Below are positions 28,386 to 39,085 of a DNA stretch of 64,000 nt, in pieces. Origin of the DNA: Burkholderia contaminans (GTDB lineage: Bacteria > Pseudomonadota > Gammaproteobacteria > Burkholderiales > Burkholderiaceae). The position numbers and the translations under genes are program-made. The stretch covers positions 310,001 through 374,000 of the forward strand of contig NZ_CP090640.1 of assembly GCF_029633825.1 (NCBI RefSeq), given 5' to 3'. The notes under the pieces were generated by a model. That model worked only from the letters and a program-made list of their open reading frames with translations, ran no database searches and had not been told where the DNA came from. Every line of letters starts with the position of its first letter. The first letter of the stretch is position 1.

Positions 28386-29315
28386 ATGACCACCAAAACC
28401 ATTCGTCACTACCTGCAGTTCAAGGATTTCTCGCTGGAAGACTACGAGTACGTGCTCGAACGCACGGGTATCCTGAAGCGCAAGTTCAAGAACTACGAGA
28501 CCTACCACCCGCTGCACGACCGCACGCTCGCGATGATCTTCGAGAAGAGCTCGACGCGAACGCGCCTGTCGTTCGAGGCCGGGATCTTCCAGCTCGGCGG
28601 CCACGCCGTCTTCATGAGCACGCGCGACACGCAACTCGGCCGCGGCGAACCCGTCGAGGATTCCGCGCAGGTCATCTCGCGCATGGTCGACATCATCATG
28701 ATCCGCACGTTCGAGCAGGACGTGATCACGCGCTTCGCGCAGAATTCCCGCGTGCCGGTGATCAACGGCCTGACGAACGAGTACCACCCGTGCCAGGTGC
28801 TCGCCGACATCTTCACGTACTACGAGCACCGCGGCCCGATCGCCGGCAAGACCGTTGCCTGGGTCGGCGATGCGAACAACATGCTCTACACGTGGATCGA
28901 AGCCGCACAGATCCTCGGCTTCAAGCTGCGCCTGTCCACGCCGCCGGGCTACGCGCTCGACATGAAGCTCGTGTCGCCCGACAGCGCGCCGTTCTACGAA
29001 GTGTTCGACGATCCGAACGAAGCCTGCAAGGGCGCCGACCTCGTCACCACCGACGTGTGGACGAGCATGGGCTTCGAGGCCGAGAACGAGGCCCGCATGC
29101 AGGCATTCGCCGACTGGTGCGTCGACGAGGAAATGATGGGCCATGCGAACCCGGACGCCCTCTTCATGCATTGCCTGCCCGCGCATCGCGGCGAGGAAGT
29201 GACGGCCGGCGTGATCGACGGCCCGCAGAGCGTCGTGTGGGACGAAGCGGAAAACCGCCTGCACGTGCAGAAGGCGCTGATGGAGTTCCTGCTGCTCGGC
29301 CGCCTCAAGCACTGA
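28386..29315 (+). CDS. argF: Ornithine carbamoyltransferase
   Basis: A 309-residue cytosolic enzyme: carbamoyl phosphate + ornithine to citrulline, in arginine synthesis. The carbamoyl phosphate loop SSTRTR lies at 55-60, followed by FMSTRDTQLGRGE and GLTNEYHPCQVLAD; the ornithine-binding DVWTSMG and the catalytic HCLP at 262-265 are intact. Length is that of the anabolic form. No arcA or arcC neighbour suggests the catabolic type. A strong terminator follows. Confidence 0.96.
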   Translation: MTTKTIRHYLQFKDFSLEDYEYVLERTGILKRKFKNYETYHPLHDRTLAMIFEKSSTRTRLSFEAGIFQLGGHAVFMSTRDTQLGRGEPVEDSAQVISRMVDIIMIRTFEQDVITRFAQNSRVPVINGLTNEYHPCQVLADIFTYYEHRGPIAGKTVAWVGDANNMLYTWIEAAQILGFKLRLSTPPGYALDMKLVSPDSAPFYEVFDDPNEACKGADLVTTDVWTSMGFEAENEARMQAFADWCVDEEMMGHANPDALFMHCLPAHRGEEVTAGVIDGPQSVVWDEAENRLHVQKALMEFLLLGRLKH

Positions 29316-29339
29316 CGCGCCGGCATCCGGCAATCCATG

Positions 29340-29372
29340 AAAAAGGCGCCGATCGACGATCGGCGCCTTTTT
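29340..29372 (+). terminator. Rho-independent terminator of argF
   Basis: AAAAAGGCGCCGATCG from 29340 pairs with CGATCGGCGCCTTTTT ending at 29372. The A/T ends make it usable in both directions, also for murB. Confidence 0.88.
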
Positions 29373-29406
29373 GTTTGGGCGCGAGAAATGCTACGCCAAA
29401 TCCGCG

Positions 29407-30456
29407 TTACAGGCAGACCGGCTCCGCCTCCAGCTCGATGCCGAACTGTGCGCGCACGTCGGCCTGGATCGCCTGCGCCAGCGCAAGCACGTCCGCACCC
29501 GTTGCGCCGCCGCGATTGACGAGCACGAGCGCCTGGCGGTCGTGCACGGCCGCCGCGCCCAGCGCGCGCCCCTTCCAGCCGCAGCGGTCGATCAGCCAGC
29601 CGGCCGCGAGCTTGACCTGCCCGTCCGGCTGCGGATACGACACGACTTCCGGCGCGCGGGCGCGCAGCGCATCGAACTGCGCGGCATCGATCACCGGATT
29701 CTTGAAGAAACTGCCCGCGTTGCCGAGGACGAGCGGATCGGGCAGCTTCGCGCGGCGGATCGCGACGACCGCGTCGAACACGTCGCATGCCGTGGCCGCA
29801 TCGGGTGCCATGCCGCGGGCGTCGAGTTCGCGCGTGACGTCCACGTAGCCGAGCCGCGGTGCCCATTGCTTCGGCAACCGGAACGTGACCGACACGATCG
29901 CGAACCGGCCGCGCCCTTCCCGCTTGAAGAAGCTGTCGCGATAGCCGAACGCGCAGCGCGCGGCGTCGAAACGCTCGCTGCGCCCCGTCGCCAGCTCGAC
30001 CGCGACCAGCGAGTCGAAATACGCCTTCATCTCGAGGCCGTATGCGCCGATGTTCTGGATCGGCGCGGCGCCGACCGTGCCGGGAATCAGCGCGAGGTTC
30101 TCGAGGCCCGCCATCCCGTGCTCGAGCGTCCATGCGACGAATGCGTGCCAGTTCTCGCCGCCGCCGGCCTCGACGTACCACGCGTCGTCGTCCTCCCGCA
30201 CGACGCGGCGGCCGGCGATCTCGTCGAGCAGCACGACGCCGTCGAAATCGCGCGTGAACACGACGTTGCTGCCGCCGCCGAGCACGAGCTGCGGCAGGTT
30301 CGCGACACGTGGGTCGCGATAGAGCGCCTCGAACTGCGACGCATGCGTGATGCGCGCGGCAAAGCGCGCAGTCGCGGCGATACCGAACGTGTTGTGCGCG
30401 GCGAGCGGGTGGTCGGGAAGCAGCGACAGGGCGGAATCGTCAGGAGGCATCGGCAT
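29407..30456 (-). CDS. murB: UDP-N-acetylenolpyruvoylglucosamine reductase
   Basis: A 349-residue FAD enzyme that reduces the enolpyruvyl group to form UDP-MurNAc, an early cytosolic step of peptidoglycan synthesis. It is a type I Mur[25 protein letters not shown] (FAD), [34 protein letters not shown] and the catalytic Ser in [11 protein letters not shown]; Glu near the C-terminus is in the VCL tail region. Divergent from yajQ. Confidence 0.96.
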   Translation of the reverse strand: MPMPPDDSALSLLPDHPLAAHNTFGIAATARFAARITHASQFEALYRDPRVANLPQLVLGGGSNVVFTRDFDGVVLLDEIAGRRVVREDDDAWYVEAGGGENWHAFVAWTLEHGMAGLENLALIPGTVGAAPIQNIGAYGLEMKAYFDSLVAVELATGRSERFDAARCAFGYRDSFFKREGRGRFAIVSVTFRLPKQWAPRLGYVDVTRELDARGMAPDAATACDVFDAVVAIRRAKLPDPLVLGNAGSFFKNPVIDAAQFDALRARAPEVVSYPQPDGQVKLAAGWLIDRCGWKGRALGAAAVHDRQALVLVNRGGATGADVLALAQAIQADVRAQFGIELEAEPVCL

Positions 30457-30593
30457 TCGCGGTCACGTCCGCCCGGGCGGCGCATGGCCGGCCTTGGGCA
30501 AACGGAAGGGCATCGGTAAAATGGCAAACAGTCCGCAATTATAGCGAGTGCCCGCGCGCGAGCCGGGTGCCCGCATCTCAAGGGAGGAATGCC

Positions 30594-31079
30594 ATGCCAT
30601 CGTTCGACGTCGTTTCCGAAGCGAACATGATCGAAGTGAAGAACGCCATCGAGCAGTCGAACAAGGAAATTTCGACGCGCTTCGACTTCAAGGGCTCCGA
30701 CGCACGCGTCGAGCAGAAGGAACGCGAGCTGACGCTGTTCGCCGATGACGATTTCAAGCTCGGCCAGGTCAAGGACGTGCTGATCGGCAAGCTGGCCAAG
30801 CGCAACGTCGACGTGCGCTTCCTCGACTACGGCAAGGTCGAGAAGATCGGCGGCGACAAGGTCAAGCAGATCGTCACCGTGAAGAAAGGCGTGACCGGCG
30901 ATCTCGCGAAGAAGATCGTGCGCCTCGTGAAGGACAGCAAGATCAAGGTGCAGGCGAGCATCCAGGGCGACGCGGTGCGCGTGAACGGCACGAAGCGCGA
31001 CGACCTGCAGAGCGTGATCGCGATGCTGCGCAAGGACGTGACCGACACGCCGCTCGACTTCAACAACTTCCGCGACTGA
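30594..31079 (+). CDS. YajQ family cyclic di-GMP/nucleotide-binding protein
   Basis: A 161-residue cytosolic protein. ATG 30594 is preceded by AGGGAGGAAT. It starts [15 protein letters not shown] and contains [41 protein letters not shown] and LDFNNFRD, the YajQ pattern throughout. YajQ homologues bind cyclic di-GMP or nucleotides, and in Xanthomonas one controls virulence through a transcription factor. The partner here is unknown. Confidence 0.93.
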   Translation: MPSFDVVSEANMIEVKNAIEQSNKEISTRFDFKGSDARVEQKERELTLFADDDFKLGQVKDVLIGKLAKRNVDVRFLDYGKVEKIGGDKVKQIVTVKKGVTGDLAKKIVRLVKDSKIKVQASIQGDAVRVNGTKRDDLQSVIAMLRKDVTDTPLDFNNFRD

Positions 31080-31159
31080 TCGCCGGGCGAGCCGTCACGT
31101 GATCCCGCCGGGCCCCGCATACGCGGCGCGCCCGGCACGCGGCCAAGCGCCGCGCTTCC

Positions 31160-31798
31160 TCAGGCTTTCCCGCCGTCCTGCGCGCCGCCATCCGCGGCCG
31201 CCTTCTTCTTGTCGCCGATCCGGCTTTCCTGCCCCGCCAGCAGCTTCGAAATGTTGCCGCGGTGACGCCACACGAGCAGCACGCTCATCGCAAGCACGGC
31301 CCATGCGACCGGATTGTGGCTCGTGCCGAACAGGAACACGTCGAACACCGGCGCGAACACGGCCGCCACCAGCGCCGCGAGCGACGAATAGCGGAAGAAG
31401 AACGCGACGATCAGCCAGGTCAGCGCGGTCGCGAGCCCGAGCACCGGGTGCACCGCGAGCAGCACACCGGCCGCGGTCGCGACGCCCTTGCCGCCCTGGA
31501 AGCGGAAGAACACCGGATACAGGTGGCCGAGGAACACGGCGATCGCGACCCATGCGACCGCGACGTCGGGCAGGCCGAAGCGCCGGGCGAGCCAGACGGC
31601 AAGCCAGCCCTTGAATGCGTCGCCGACGAGCGTCAGGATCGCGGCCTTCTTGTTGCCGCTGCGCAGCACGTTGGTCGCGCCGGGATTCTTCGACCCGTAC
31701 GAACGCGGGTCGGCCAAGCCCATCGCGCCGCTGACGACGACGGCGAACGACACCGAACCGATCAGGTAGGCAACGAGGGCGGCGAGCAGGATCTGCAT
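31160..31798 (-). CDS. plsY: Glycerol-3-phosphate acyltransferase PlsY
   Basis: A 212-residue inner-membrane enzyme with five or six helices that transfers an acyl group from acyl-phosphate to glycerol-3-phosphate, the first step of phospholipid synthesis. The three cytosolic motifs are present: [30 protein letters not shown] and [19 protein letters not shown]. The start at 31798 ([15 protein letters not shown]) is the first family residue. The last 30 residues are a soluble Lys/Ala/Gly-rich tail. Confidence 0.95.
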   Translation of the reverse strand: MQILLAALVAYLIGSVSFAVVVSGAMGLADPRSYGSKNPGATNVLRSGNKKAAILTLVGDAFKGWLAVWLARRFGLPDVAVAWVAIAVFLGHLYPVFFRFQGGKGVATAAGVLLAVHPVLGLATALTWLIVAFFFRYSSLAALVAAVFAPVFDVFLFGTSHNPVAWAVLAMSVLLVWRHRGNISKLLAGQESRIGDKKKAAADGGAQDGGKA

Positions 31799-31906
31799 GC
31801 GGAGGACTCTTCTTTCAACGTATCGGTAAAGGGACGGCGGCGCGCGGCACGCCGAAACGGCGCCCATTCTACCGAACGCGCGCGGCCTGCCACGAAGGTG
31901 AAACCC

Positions 31907-32398
31907 TCAGTCGACACTCGCGCACTGCACGGGCTGCGCGCCGAGCAGCGACGTGAGCACGGCCGGCGCGAGGCTGACGAGGTAGCCGCGACGGCCGCCG
32001 TTCAGGTAGATCGTCGGCAGCTCGAGGATCGTCGCCTCGACGTAGACGGGCATCGACTTGCGCGTGCCGAACGGCGACGTGCCGCCGACAAGATAGCCCG
32101 AATGGCGGTTCGCGACCTCGGGCTTGCACGGCTCGATGCGCTTCGCGCCGACCTGCCGCGCGAGGTTCTTCGTCGACACGGTGCGGTCGCCGTGCATCAG
32201 CACGATCAGCGGCTTCGCGTGTTCGTCTTCCATCACGAGCGTCTTCACGACGCTGTGCTCGTCGACGCCGAGCTGGCGCGCCGATTCGCCGGTGCCGCCG
32301 TGCTCGACGTAGTCGTACGGATGCTCGCCGAACGCAATGCCGTGGCGGCGCAGCAACTGGGTGGCCGGGGTTTCGGACACATGCCTGGATTTGCTCAT
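31907..32398 (-). CDS. ybaK: Cys-tRNA(Pro)/Cys-tRNA(Cys) deacylase YbaK
   Basis: A 163-residue cytosolic trans-editing enzyme that removes cysteine mischarged on tRNA(Pro), working with ProRS. The YbaK fold is clear: ETPATQLLRRHGI, VVKTLVMEDE, GAKRIEPCKPEVANRHSGYLVGGTSPFG and LPTIYLNGGRRGYLV. The conserved Lys is in the VVKTL strand. A TAAAAT lies exactly six bases upstream of the ATG (see the findings on leaderless starts). Confidence 0.93.
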   Translation of the reverse strand: MSKSRHVSETPATQLLRRHGIAFGEHPYDYVEHGGTGESARQLGVDEHSVVKTLVMEDEHAKPLIVLMHGDRTVSTKNLARQVGAKRIEPCKPEVANRHSGYLVGGTSPFGTRKSMPVYVEATILELPTIYLNGGRRGYLVSLAPAVLTSLLGAQPVQCASVD

Positions 32399-32404
32399 GG
32401 CGGC

Positions 32405-32410
32405 ATTTTA
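32405..32410 (-). promoter_or_regulatory. TAAAAT six bases before ybaK
   Basis: Minus-strand TAAAAT-GCCGCC-ATG. As a -10 element this would start transcription at or next to the A of the ATG. Confidence 0.35.
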
Positions 32411-32637
32411 ATGGTGAACGACCGGCGAGCGCGCAATCGTGCGCTCGCGCCGGCGGTATACTCGCGACCCGTTTTCCGCCGGGCGGCCTGCTGCTGCACC
32501 GCAACGATTCCGTCCATCATCATTGCGGACATCGCGAAGCGCTATTGCCCGAATGGCCGATTGTGGCGCGCCCGCCGTCATGGCACGATCGTTCGCCAAC
32601 CTCGTCAGCCGCCGCCCGCCCCTTTTCTGGAGACGCC

Positions 32638-34200
32638 ATGCCCTCGTCCCTCCGTTCTTCCGAGCCGCTCGACGTCGACGCACTGCTCGCGGCGCTGCCT
32701 CGCCGCATCGCCGACGTGCCCGCACGCCGGGCCGCGCAGGCGCCGGCGCATCCGGCGCTGATCGAGGACGCGCGCCGCCTGTCGTACGGCGACCTGTCGA
32801 GGGCCATCGATGCAGCCGCCGCAATGCTCGCCAACCTCGGCGTGCAAGGCGGCGACCGCGTGATGATCGTCGCCGAAAACTGCGTCGCGCAGATCGTGCT
32901 GCTGTTCGCGGCAGCCCGCCTCGACGCGTGGGCGCTCGTGTCGAACGCGCGGCTGTCCGCCAGCGAGCTCGACGCGATCGCCGCGCACGCGCGGCCGAAG
33001 CTGATCGCGTTCACCACCGACGCATCGCCCGACGCACGCACGCATGCCGAACGGCACGACGCGACACCTGCCGGCGCGCTGCCGGTCGACATCGGCGCAT
33101 GGTCTTACCGCGTCGACCCGAGCGCGCCGGGCGAACCGGTCGCCGCCGACGGCGCCGCGCAATGCGCGGCGCTGATCTACACGACCGGCACGACCGGCGC
33201 GCCGAAAGGCGTGATGCTGTCGCATCGCAACCTGCTGTTCATCGCGGCGACGTCGAGCTCGCTGCGCCGCGTGTCGCCCGACGACGTCGTCTACACGGTG
33301 CTGCCCGTGTCGCACGTGTACGGGCTCGCGTCGGTCTGCCTCGGCAGCCTGTACGCGGGCGCGACGCTGCGGCTCGCGCCGCGCTTCTCGCCCGAAGCCG
33401 TGCGCGTCGCGCTCGCCGACGAAGGCGTCACGATCTTCCAGGGCGTGCCCGCGATGCACGCGAAGCTGCTCGAACACCTGCACACGCAGGGCCACACGTG
33501 GCGCGCACCGCGCCTGCGCTTCGCGTATTCGGGCGGCTCGCCGCTCGACGCGAACCTGAAGGCGCGCGTCGAGCGCCTGTACGGCGTGCCGCTGCACAAT
33601 GGCTACGGGATGACCGAGAGCAGCCCGACGATCACGCAGACGCCGCTCGATGCGCCGCGTACCGACAGCTCGGTCGGCGTGCCGATTCCCGGCGTGGAGA
33701 TGCGGATCGTCGCGCCGGACGGCACCGACGTGCCGCCGGGCGAAGTCGGCGAGATCTGCGTGCGCGGGCCGAACGTGATGCTCGGCTACTACCGCAACGC
33801 GGACGCCACGCGCGCGGCCGTGTCGCCGGACGGCTGGCTGAGCACCGGCGATCTCGCGCGGCAGGAGGCGGACGGTGCGGTAACGATCGCGGGCCGCAGC
33901 AAGGAGCTGATCATCCGGTCGGGCTTCAACGTCTATCCGGTCGAAGTCGAGCAGGTGCTGAACGCGCATCCGGACGTCGTGCAGGCGGCCGTCATCGGCC
34001 GCGCAGTCGAAGGCAACGAGGAAGTGCTCGCGTTCGTCGAGCGGGTGCCCGGCGCAACGGCGGACGAAGCGACGTTGCACGCCTGGTGCGCGGAGCGGCT
34101 CGCGCCTTACAAACGCCCCGCCCACATCCGCGTACTCGACGCGCTGCCGGCCGCGTCGACGGGCAAGGTGCTGAAGCACAAGCTGCGCGAACTGGTCTGA
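32638..34200 (+). CDS. AMP-dependent acyl-CoA synthetase/ligase
   Basis: A 520-residue adenylate-forming enzyme that activates a carboxylic acid as acyl-AMP and then acyl-CoA. ATG 32638 follows TGGAG. Core motifs: IYTTGTTGAPKGVMLSHRN (A3 P-loop), YGMTESSPT, DGWLSTGDLA, GRSKELIIRSGFNVYPVEVE, and the adenylation Lys in STGKVLK near the C-terminus. It is closest in style to the medium/long-chain and benzoate-like ligases, but the substrate cannot be fixed. No beta-oxidation gene is adjacent. It converges with xerD, 48 bp away. Confidence 0.88.
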   Translation: MPSSLRSSEPLDVDALLAALPRRIADVPARRAAQAPAHPALIEDARRLSYGDLSRAIDAAAAMLANLGVQGGDRVMIVAENCVAQIVLLFAAARLDAWALVSNARLSASELDAIAAHARPKLIAFTTDASPDARTHAERHDATPAGALPVDIGAWSYRVDPSAPGEPVAADGAAQCAALIYTTGTTGAPKGVMLSHRNLLFIAATSSSLRRVSPDDVVYTVLPVSHVYGLASVCLGSLYAGATLRLAPRFSPEAVRVALADEGVTIFQGVPAMHAKLLEHLHTQGHTWRAPRLRFAYSGGSPLDANLKARVERLYGVPLHNGYGMTESSPTITQTPLDAPRTDSSVGVPIPGVEMRIVAPDGTDVPPGEVGEICVRGPNVMLGYYRNADATRAAVSPDGWLSTGDLARQEADGAVTIAGRSKELIIRSGFNVYPVEVEQVLNAHPDVVQAAVIGRAVEGNEEVLAFVERVPGATADEATLHAWCAERLAPYKRPAHIRVLDALPAASTGKVLKHKLRELV

Positions 34201-34248
34201 CTTGGGCAGGCCGTCGCACGTGGCGCGGGCGGCGCCGCGCCGGATGCG

Positions 34249-35199
34249 CTAACCGCGCGGATGGTGTTGCGCGTGCAGCGTCTTCAGGCGCTCGCGTGCA
34301 ACGTGCGTATAGATCTGCGTGGTCGAGATGTCGCTGTGGCCGAGCAGCAGCTGCACGACGCGCAGGTCGGCGCCATGGTTCAGCAGGTGCGTCGCGAACG
34401 CATGCCGCAGCGTGTGCGGCGACAGATGTGCGCGCACGTCCGCGTGCTGCGCATGGCGCTTGATGATGTTCCAGAACTGCTGGCGCGTCATCCCGTCGCC
34501 GCGCGCGGTCACGAACAGCGCGTCGGCCGCGCGCGCACCGAGCAGCGCGGGCCGCGCCTCGCGCAGGTAGCGCTCGATCCACCCTTGCGCGACTTCGCCG
34601 AACGGCACGAGCCGCTCTTTCGAGCCCTTGCCCATCACGCGCACCACGCCCTCGTTGAGCCCGACCTCGACGGTCTTCAGCGTCACGAGCTCGCTCACGC
34701 GCAACCCGCTCGCATACATCAGCTCGAGCATCGTGCGATCGCGCAGGCCGAGCGGCGTGCCGATGTCGGGCGCGCCGAGCAGCGCCTCGACCTGCGCCTC
34801 CGACAGCGTCGACGGAAACCGGGCCGCCTGTTTCGCGGACGTGATCCGCAATGTCGGGTCGGCGCTCGCGCGATGCTCGCGCACGGCCCAGCCGTAATAG
34901 CGCCGGAACACGGACAGCCGCCGGTTCGACGATGTCGCCTTGCCGTCGCTGCGCGCGGCGATGTAGCCCGTCACCATCACTTCGTCGACCGAATCGAGCG
35001 ACGCGTCGTGCGTGTCCGCCAGCCATTGTGAAAACAGCATCAGGTCGCGCCGATACGCGTCCAGCGTGTTACGCGCAAGCCCGTGCTCGAGCCACAGCGC
35101 ATCGCAAAACACGTCGATCGACGCGCGGCTCGCGAGCAGCGCGGGGGACGCCGCGGCGGCATCGCCGTCGGCTTCGGGGGAAATCAGCGATTCACTCAT
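34249..35199 (-). CDS. xerD: Site-specific tyrosine recombinase XerD
   Basis: A 316-residue chromosomal recombinase that, with XerC, resolves chromosome dimers at dif. It has the N-terminal SAM-like core-binding domain (about 25-115), and the catalytic domain with all six residues: Arg in ASGLRVSEL, Lys in GKGSKERLVP, HxxR in HTLRHAFATHLL, His in GHSDISTTQ and the nucleophile Tyr in IYTHV. Length and lack of an excisionase or att site argue for a housekeeping Xer, not a phage integrase. Its ATG overlaps the ogt stop (TGATG), so it is coupled to ogt. Confidence 0.94.
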   Translation of the reverse strand: MSESLISPEADGDAAAASPALLASRASIDVFCDALWLEHGLARNTLDAYRRDLMLFSQWLADTHDASLDSVDEVMVTGYIAARSDGKATSSNRRLSVFRRYYGWAVREHRASADPTLRITSAKQAARFPSTLSEAQVEALLGAPDIGTPLGLRDRTMLELMYASGLRVSELVTLKTVEVGLNEGVVRVMGKGSKERLVPFGEVAQGWIERYLREARPALLGARAADALFVTARGDGMTRQQFWNIIKRHAQHADVRAHLSPHTLRHAFATHLLNHGADLRVVQLLLGHSDISTTQIYTHVARERLKTLHAQHHPRG

Positions 35200-35666
35200 C
35201 AGTACGGCACGCCTTCATGCGCCAGCAGCCAGCGCTTCACTTTCTGGTAATAACCGTTGTCGTCGTGGTTCGCGAAGCCGCCGAGTCCGCCCGCCGCGAC
35301 GACGCGATGGCACGGAATCACGAGCGGAAAGTAGTTCGCGCCGCATGCCTGGCCGACCGCGCGCGGCGCGCTGCCGATTCGCTTCGCGACCTGCCCGTAG
35401 GTCAGCACCGTGCCGGGCGGAATATCGCTGATCACGTCCCACACGCGGTGCTGGAACGCGCTGCCGACTTCGGCGAGCGGCAGGTCGAAGCGCGCCGACG
35501 CACGCTCGAAATAACGTTCGATCTGCTTGACCGCACGCTTCGCGAGCGGCGAATCCGGATCGACCGACTTCACCGATTCGGGCAGATAGACGATCTCGCG
35601 CACCACCGCGGCGTCCGTGCGGATGCCGACCTTGCCGAACGGCGCGTCGATGACTGCATTGAACAT
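35199..35666 (-). CDS. ogt: Methylated-DNA-[protein]-cysteine S-methyltransferase
   Basis: A 155-residue suicide enzyme that repairs O6-methylguanine by moving the methyl group to its own Cys119 in IPCHRV (117-122). The helix-turn-helix (LTYGQVAKRIGSAPRAVGQACGAN) and VAAGGLGGF loop are standard. It has no Ada N-terminal regulator domain. The start at 35666 follows AGGAGA. It sits in the queG-ogt-xerD transcript, 64 bases behind queG. Confidence 0.95.
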   Translation of the reverse strand: MFNAVIDAPFGKVGIRTDAAVVREIVYLPESVKSVDPDSPLAKRAVKQIERYFERASARFDLPLAEVGSAFQHRVWDVISDIPPGTVLTYGQVAKRIGSAPRAVGQACGANYFPLVIPCHRVVAAGGLGGFANHDDNGYYQKVKRWLLAHEGVPY

Positions 35667-35730
35667 GGCCCTCTCCTGACCGATGGGTACGCGCGGCACC
35701 ACCGCGCGCCGACGACACTTTACGCCGCCT

Positions 35731-36966
<1,236 letters not shown>

Positions 36967-36972
36967 CGCACT

Positions 36973-36978
36973 ATTTTA
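36973..36978 (-). promoter_or_regulatory. TAAAAT six bases before queG
   Basis: Minus-strand TAAAAT-AGTGCG-ATG, in the 17-bp gap between the divergent queG and tsaE starts. It would give a leaderless queG mRNA. No -35 match at 16-18 bp. Confidence 0.3.
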
Positions 36979-36983
36979 CGAGA

Positions 36984-37538
36984 ATGCCAGCCACGCCCAG
37001 CCATCCGCCTCACGACGCCATGCTGCCCGCCCCGCTCGCGGAGCGTGTGATCGCGCTCGCCGACGAAGCGGCGACCGAGGCGTTCGGCACCCGCTTCGCG
37101 CACGCGCTCGACGCGGCACGCACCGAACTCGCCCGCGCGCATGCGTTCGACGGGCTGCAGATCCAGCTGGTCGGCGATCTCGGCGCGGGCAAGACGTCCC
37201 TCGTCCGCGCGATCCTGCGTGGCCTCGGCCACACGGGGCGCGTGCGCAGCCCGACCTATACGCTCGTCGAGCCGTACGCGCTCGAACGCGACGATGGGGA
37301 ACTCGAGGTCTATCACTTCGATCTGTATCGTTTCAACGATCCGGCCGAATGGTCCGACGCAGGCTTTCGCGAGTATTTCAATTCCAGCGCGATCTGCCTC
37401 GTCGAATGGCCGCAACAGGCGGGCACGCTGCTCGGCGTACCCGATCTGGTTTTCTCGCTCGACGTGGATGGCGACGGCCGCGTCCTCACCGTCCGGGCGT
37501 ACAGCGCTTCAGGAAAGGCATGTCTCGAAAGATGTTGA
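36984..37538 (+). CDS. tsaE: tRNA threonylcarbamoyladenosine biosynthesis ATPase TsaE
   Basis: A 184-residue P-loop ATPase needed with TsaB and TsaD to form t6A37 in tRNA. The Walker A loop GDLGAGKTSLVRAIL starts near residue 64; SPTYTLVEPY, VYHFDLYR and CLVEWPQQAGTLL are the family marks. ATG 36984 gives a 12-residue longer N-terminus than ATG 37020; both are possible and neither has a strong Shine-Dalgarno. Its 3' end overlaps the amidase start by 19 bases, a common tsaE-amiC coupling. Confidence 0.92.
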   Translation: MPATPSHPPHDAMLPAPLAERVIALADEAATEAFGTRFAHALDAARTELARAHAFDGLQIQLVGDLGAGKTSLVRAILRGLGHTGRVRSPTYTLVEPYALERDDGELEVYHFDLYRFNDPAEWSDAGFREYFNSSAICLVEWPQQAGTLLGVPDLVFSLDVDGDGRVLTVRAYSASGKACLERC

Positions 37539-39031
37539 TCAAACCGTTCCGCTCGATCGAATCGGCGGCCACCGCGACGCACAACTGGCGGCGCCGCCAG
37601 ATCCTGCGCGCGGGCGCGTCGACGCTGGTGCTCGGTCTCGTCGCACCGCGCATCGCGCACGCGTCGTCGGTGCTCGGCGTGCGCGTGTGGCCGGCGCGCG
37701 ATTACACGCGCGTCACGATCGAATCCGACCAGCCGCTGCAAAATAGCCAACAGCTGCTGCAGGGTCCCGACCGTCTCGTGGTCGACCTGACCGGCCTCGA
37801 CCTCGACCAGGCGCTGCGCGACCTCGTGTCGAAGATCGCGCCGAACGATCCGCAGATCCAGTCGGTGCGCGTGGGCCAGTATCAGCCGCACGTCGTGCGG
37901 ATGGTGTTCGACCTGAAAGGTTCGGTGAAGCCGCAGGTGTTCACGCTGCCGCCAGTCGGCACCTACAAGTACCGGCTCGTGTTCGACCTGTATCCGGCCG
38001 TCGCGCCCGATCCGCTGTCCGACCTGATCGCGCAGACGGAACGCAAGGAACAGGCGCTCAACGACACCGCGCGCGCGCAGCAGATGCAGCCGCCGACCAC
38101 GCTGGCCGGCCCGGGTACCCCGCCGCCCGCAGCGGGCGACAACAGCGACGCGTTCTTCCAGCGCTTCGCGCAGAACACGCCGCACACGCCGCCCGCCACC
38201 CCGTCGGCGCCCACGAAGCCGGCCGTCAAGCCGCCGCCCGTCATCGCGCGCCGCGACGACAGCGACGACGATGGCGACACCTACAAGTTCACCGCGCCGA
38301 AATCCGGCAAGGGCGGCACCGTGCGCCTGCTGACGGTGGCGATCGACCCGGGCCACGGCGGCGAGGATCCGGGCGCGATCGGCGGCGGCGGTACGTACGA
38401 GAAGCACATCGCGCTCGACATCGCGAAGAAGCTGCGCGCGAAGATCGACGGCGCGCCGAACATGCGCGCGATGATGACGCGCGACGCCGACTTCTTCGTG
38501 CCGCTGAACGTGCGCGTGCAGAAGGCGCGCCGCGTCGGCGCCGACCTGTTCGTGTCGATCCATGCCGACGCCTTCACGACGCCGTCCGCGCGCGGCTCGT
38601 CGGTGTTCGCGCTGTCCGACCACGGCGCGACGAGCGCCGCGGCGCGCTGGATGGCGAACAAGGAAAATTCGTCCGACCTGATCGGCGGCATCAACATCAA
38701 GACGGCGGACGCGGCCGTGAACCGCGCGCTGTTCGACATGTCGACGACCGCGCAGATCCGCGACTCGCTGCGCTACGGCAACTACGTGCTGAAGGAAGTC
38801 GGCGGCATCAACAAGCTGCACAAGGGCTCGGTCGAGCAGGCCGGGTTCGCGGTGCTGAAGGCGCCCGACATTCCGTCGATCCTCGTTGAAACGGCCTTCA
38901 TCAGCAACCCGGAAGAAGAGAGCCGGCTGAACGACGACGGCTATCGCGACCAGATGGCCGACGCGATCTTCCGCGGCATCAAGCGCTATTTCGCCGCGAA
39001 TCCGCCGCTCGCGAAGAGCCGGATGGCCTGA
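37520..39031 (+). CDS. amiC: N-acetylmuramoyl-L-alanine amidase (AmiC-like)
   Basis: A 503-residue periplasmic zinc amidase that cuts the stem peptide from MurNAc during daughter-cell separation. The N-terminus has a twin-arginine signal (NWRRRQILRAGASTLVLGLV, cleavage AHA before S). An AMIN domain follows (about 45-145: VRVWPARDYTRVTIES..., VRMVFDLKG), then a Pro/Ala linker, then Amidase_3 from about 270: AIDPGHGGEDPGAIGG (zinc His), TYEKHIALDIA (zinc Glu), FVSIHADAF (zinc His) and ILVETAFISNPEEE (catalytic Glu). ATG 37520 is preceded by AGGAAAGG inside the tsaE 3' end. Confidence 0.94.
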   Translation: MSRKMLIKPFRSIESAATATHNWRRRQILRAGASTLVLGLVAPRIAHASSVLGVRVWPARDYTRVTIESDQPLQNSQQLLQGPDRLVVDLTGLDLDQALRDLVSKIAPNDPQIQSVRVGQYQPHVVRMVFDLKGSVKPQVFTLPPVGTYKYRLVFDLYPAVAPDPLSDLIAQTERKEQALNDTARAQQMQPPTTLAGPGTPPPAAGDNSDAFFQRFAQNTPHTPPATPSAPTKPAVKPPPVIARRDDSDDDGDTYKFTAPKSGKGGTVRLLTVAIDPGHGGEDPGAIGGGGTYEKHIALDIAKKLRAKIDGAPNMRAMMTRDADFFVPLNVRVQKARRVGADLFVSIHADAFTTPSARGSSVFALSDHGATSAAARWMANKENSSDLIGGINIKTADAAVNRALFDMSTTAQIRDSLRYGNYVLKEVGGINKLHKGSVEQAGFAVLKAPDIPSILVETAFISNPEEESRLNDDGYRDQMADAIFRGIKRYFAANPPLAKSRMA

Positions 39032-39085
39032 CGGCCGTACCCGGCCACCCCGCCCCGCCGCCGGCACGCAGTGCGTGCCGGCGCG

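Noticed and set aside
34249..35199. Phage or island integrase
   Set aside because: Length, order with ogt and queG, and lack of att repeats or a tRNA fit chromosomal XerD.
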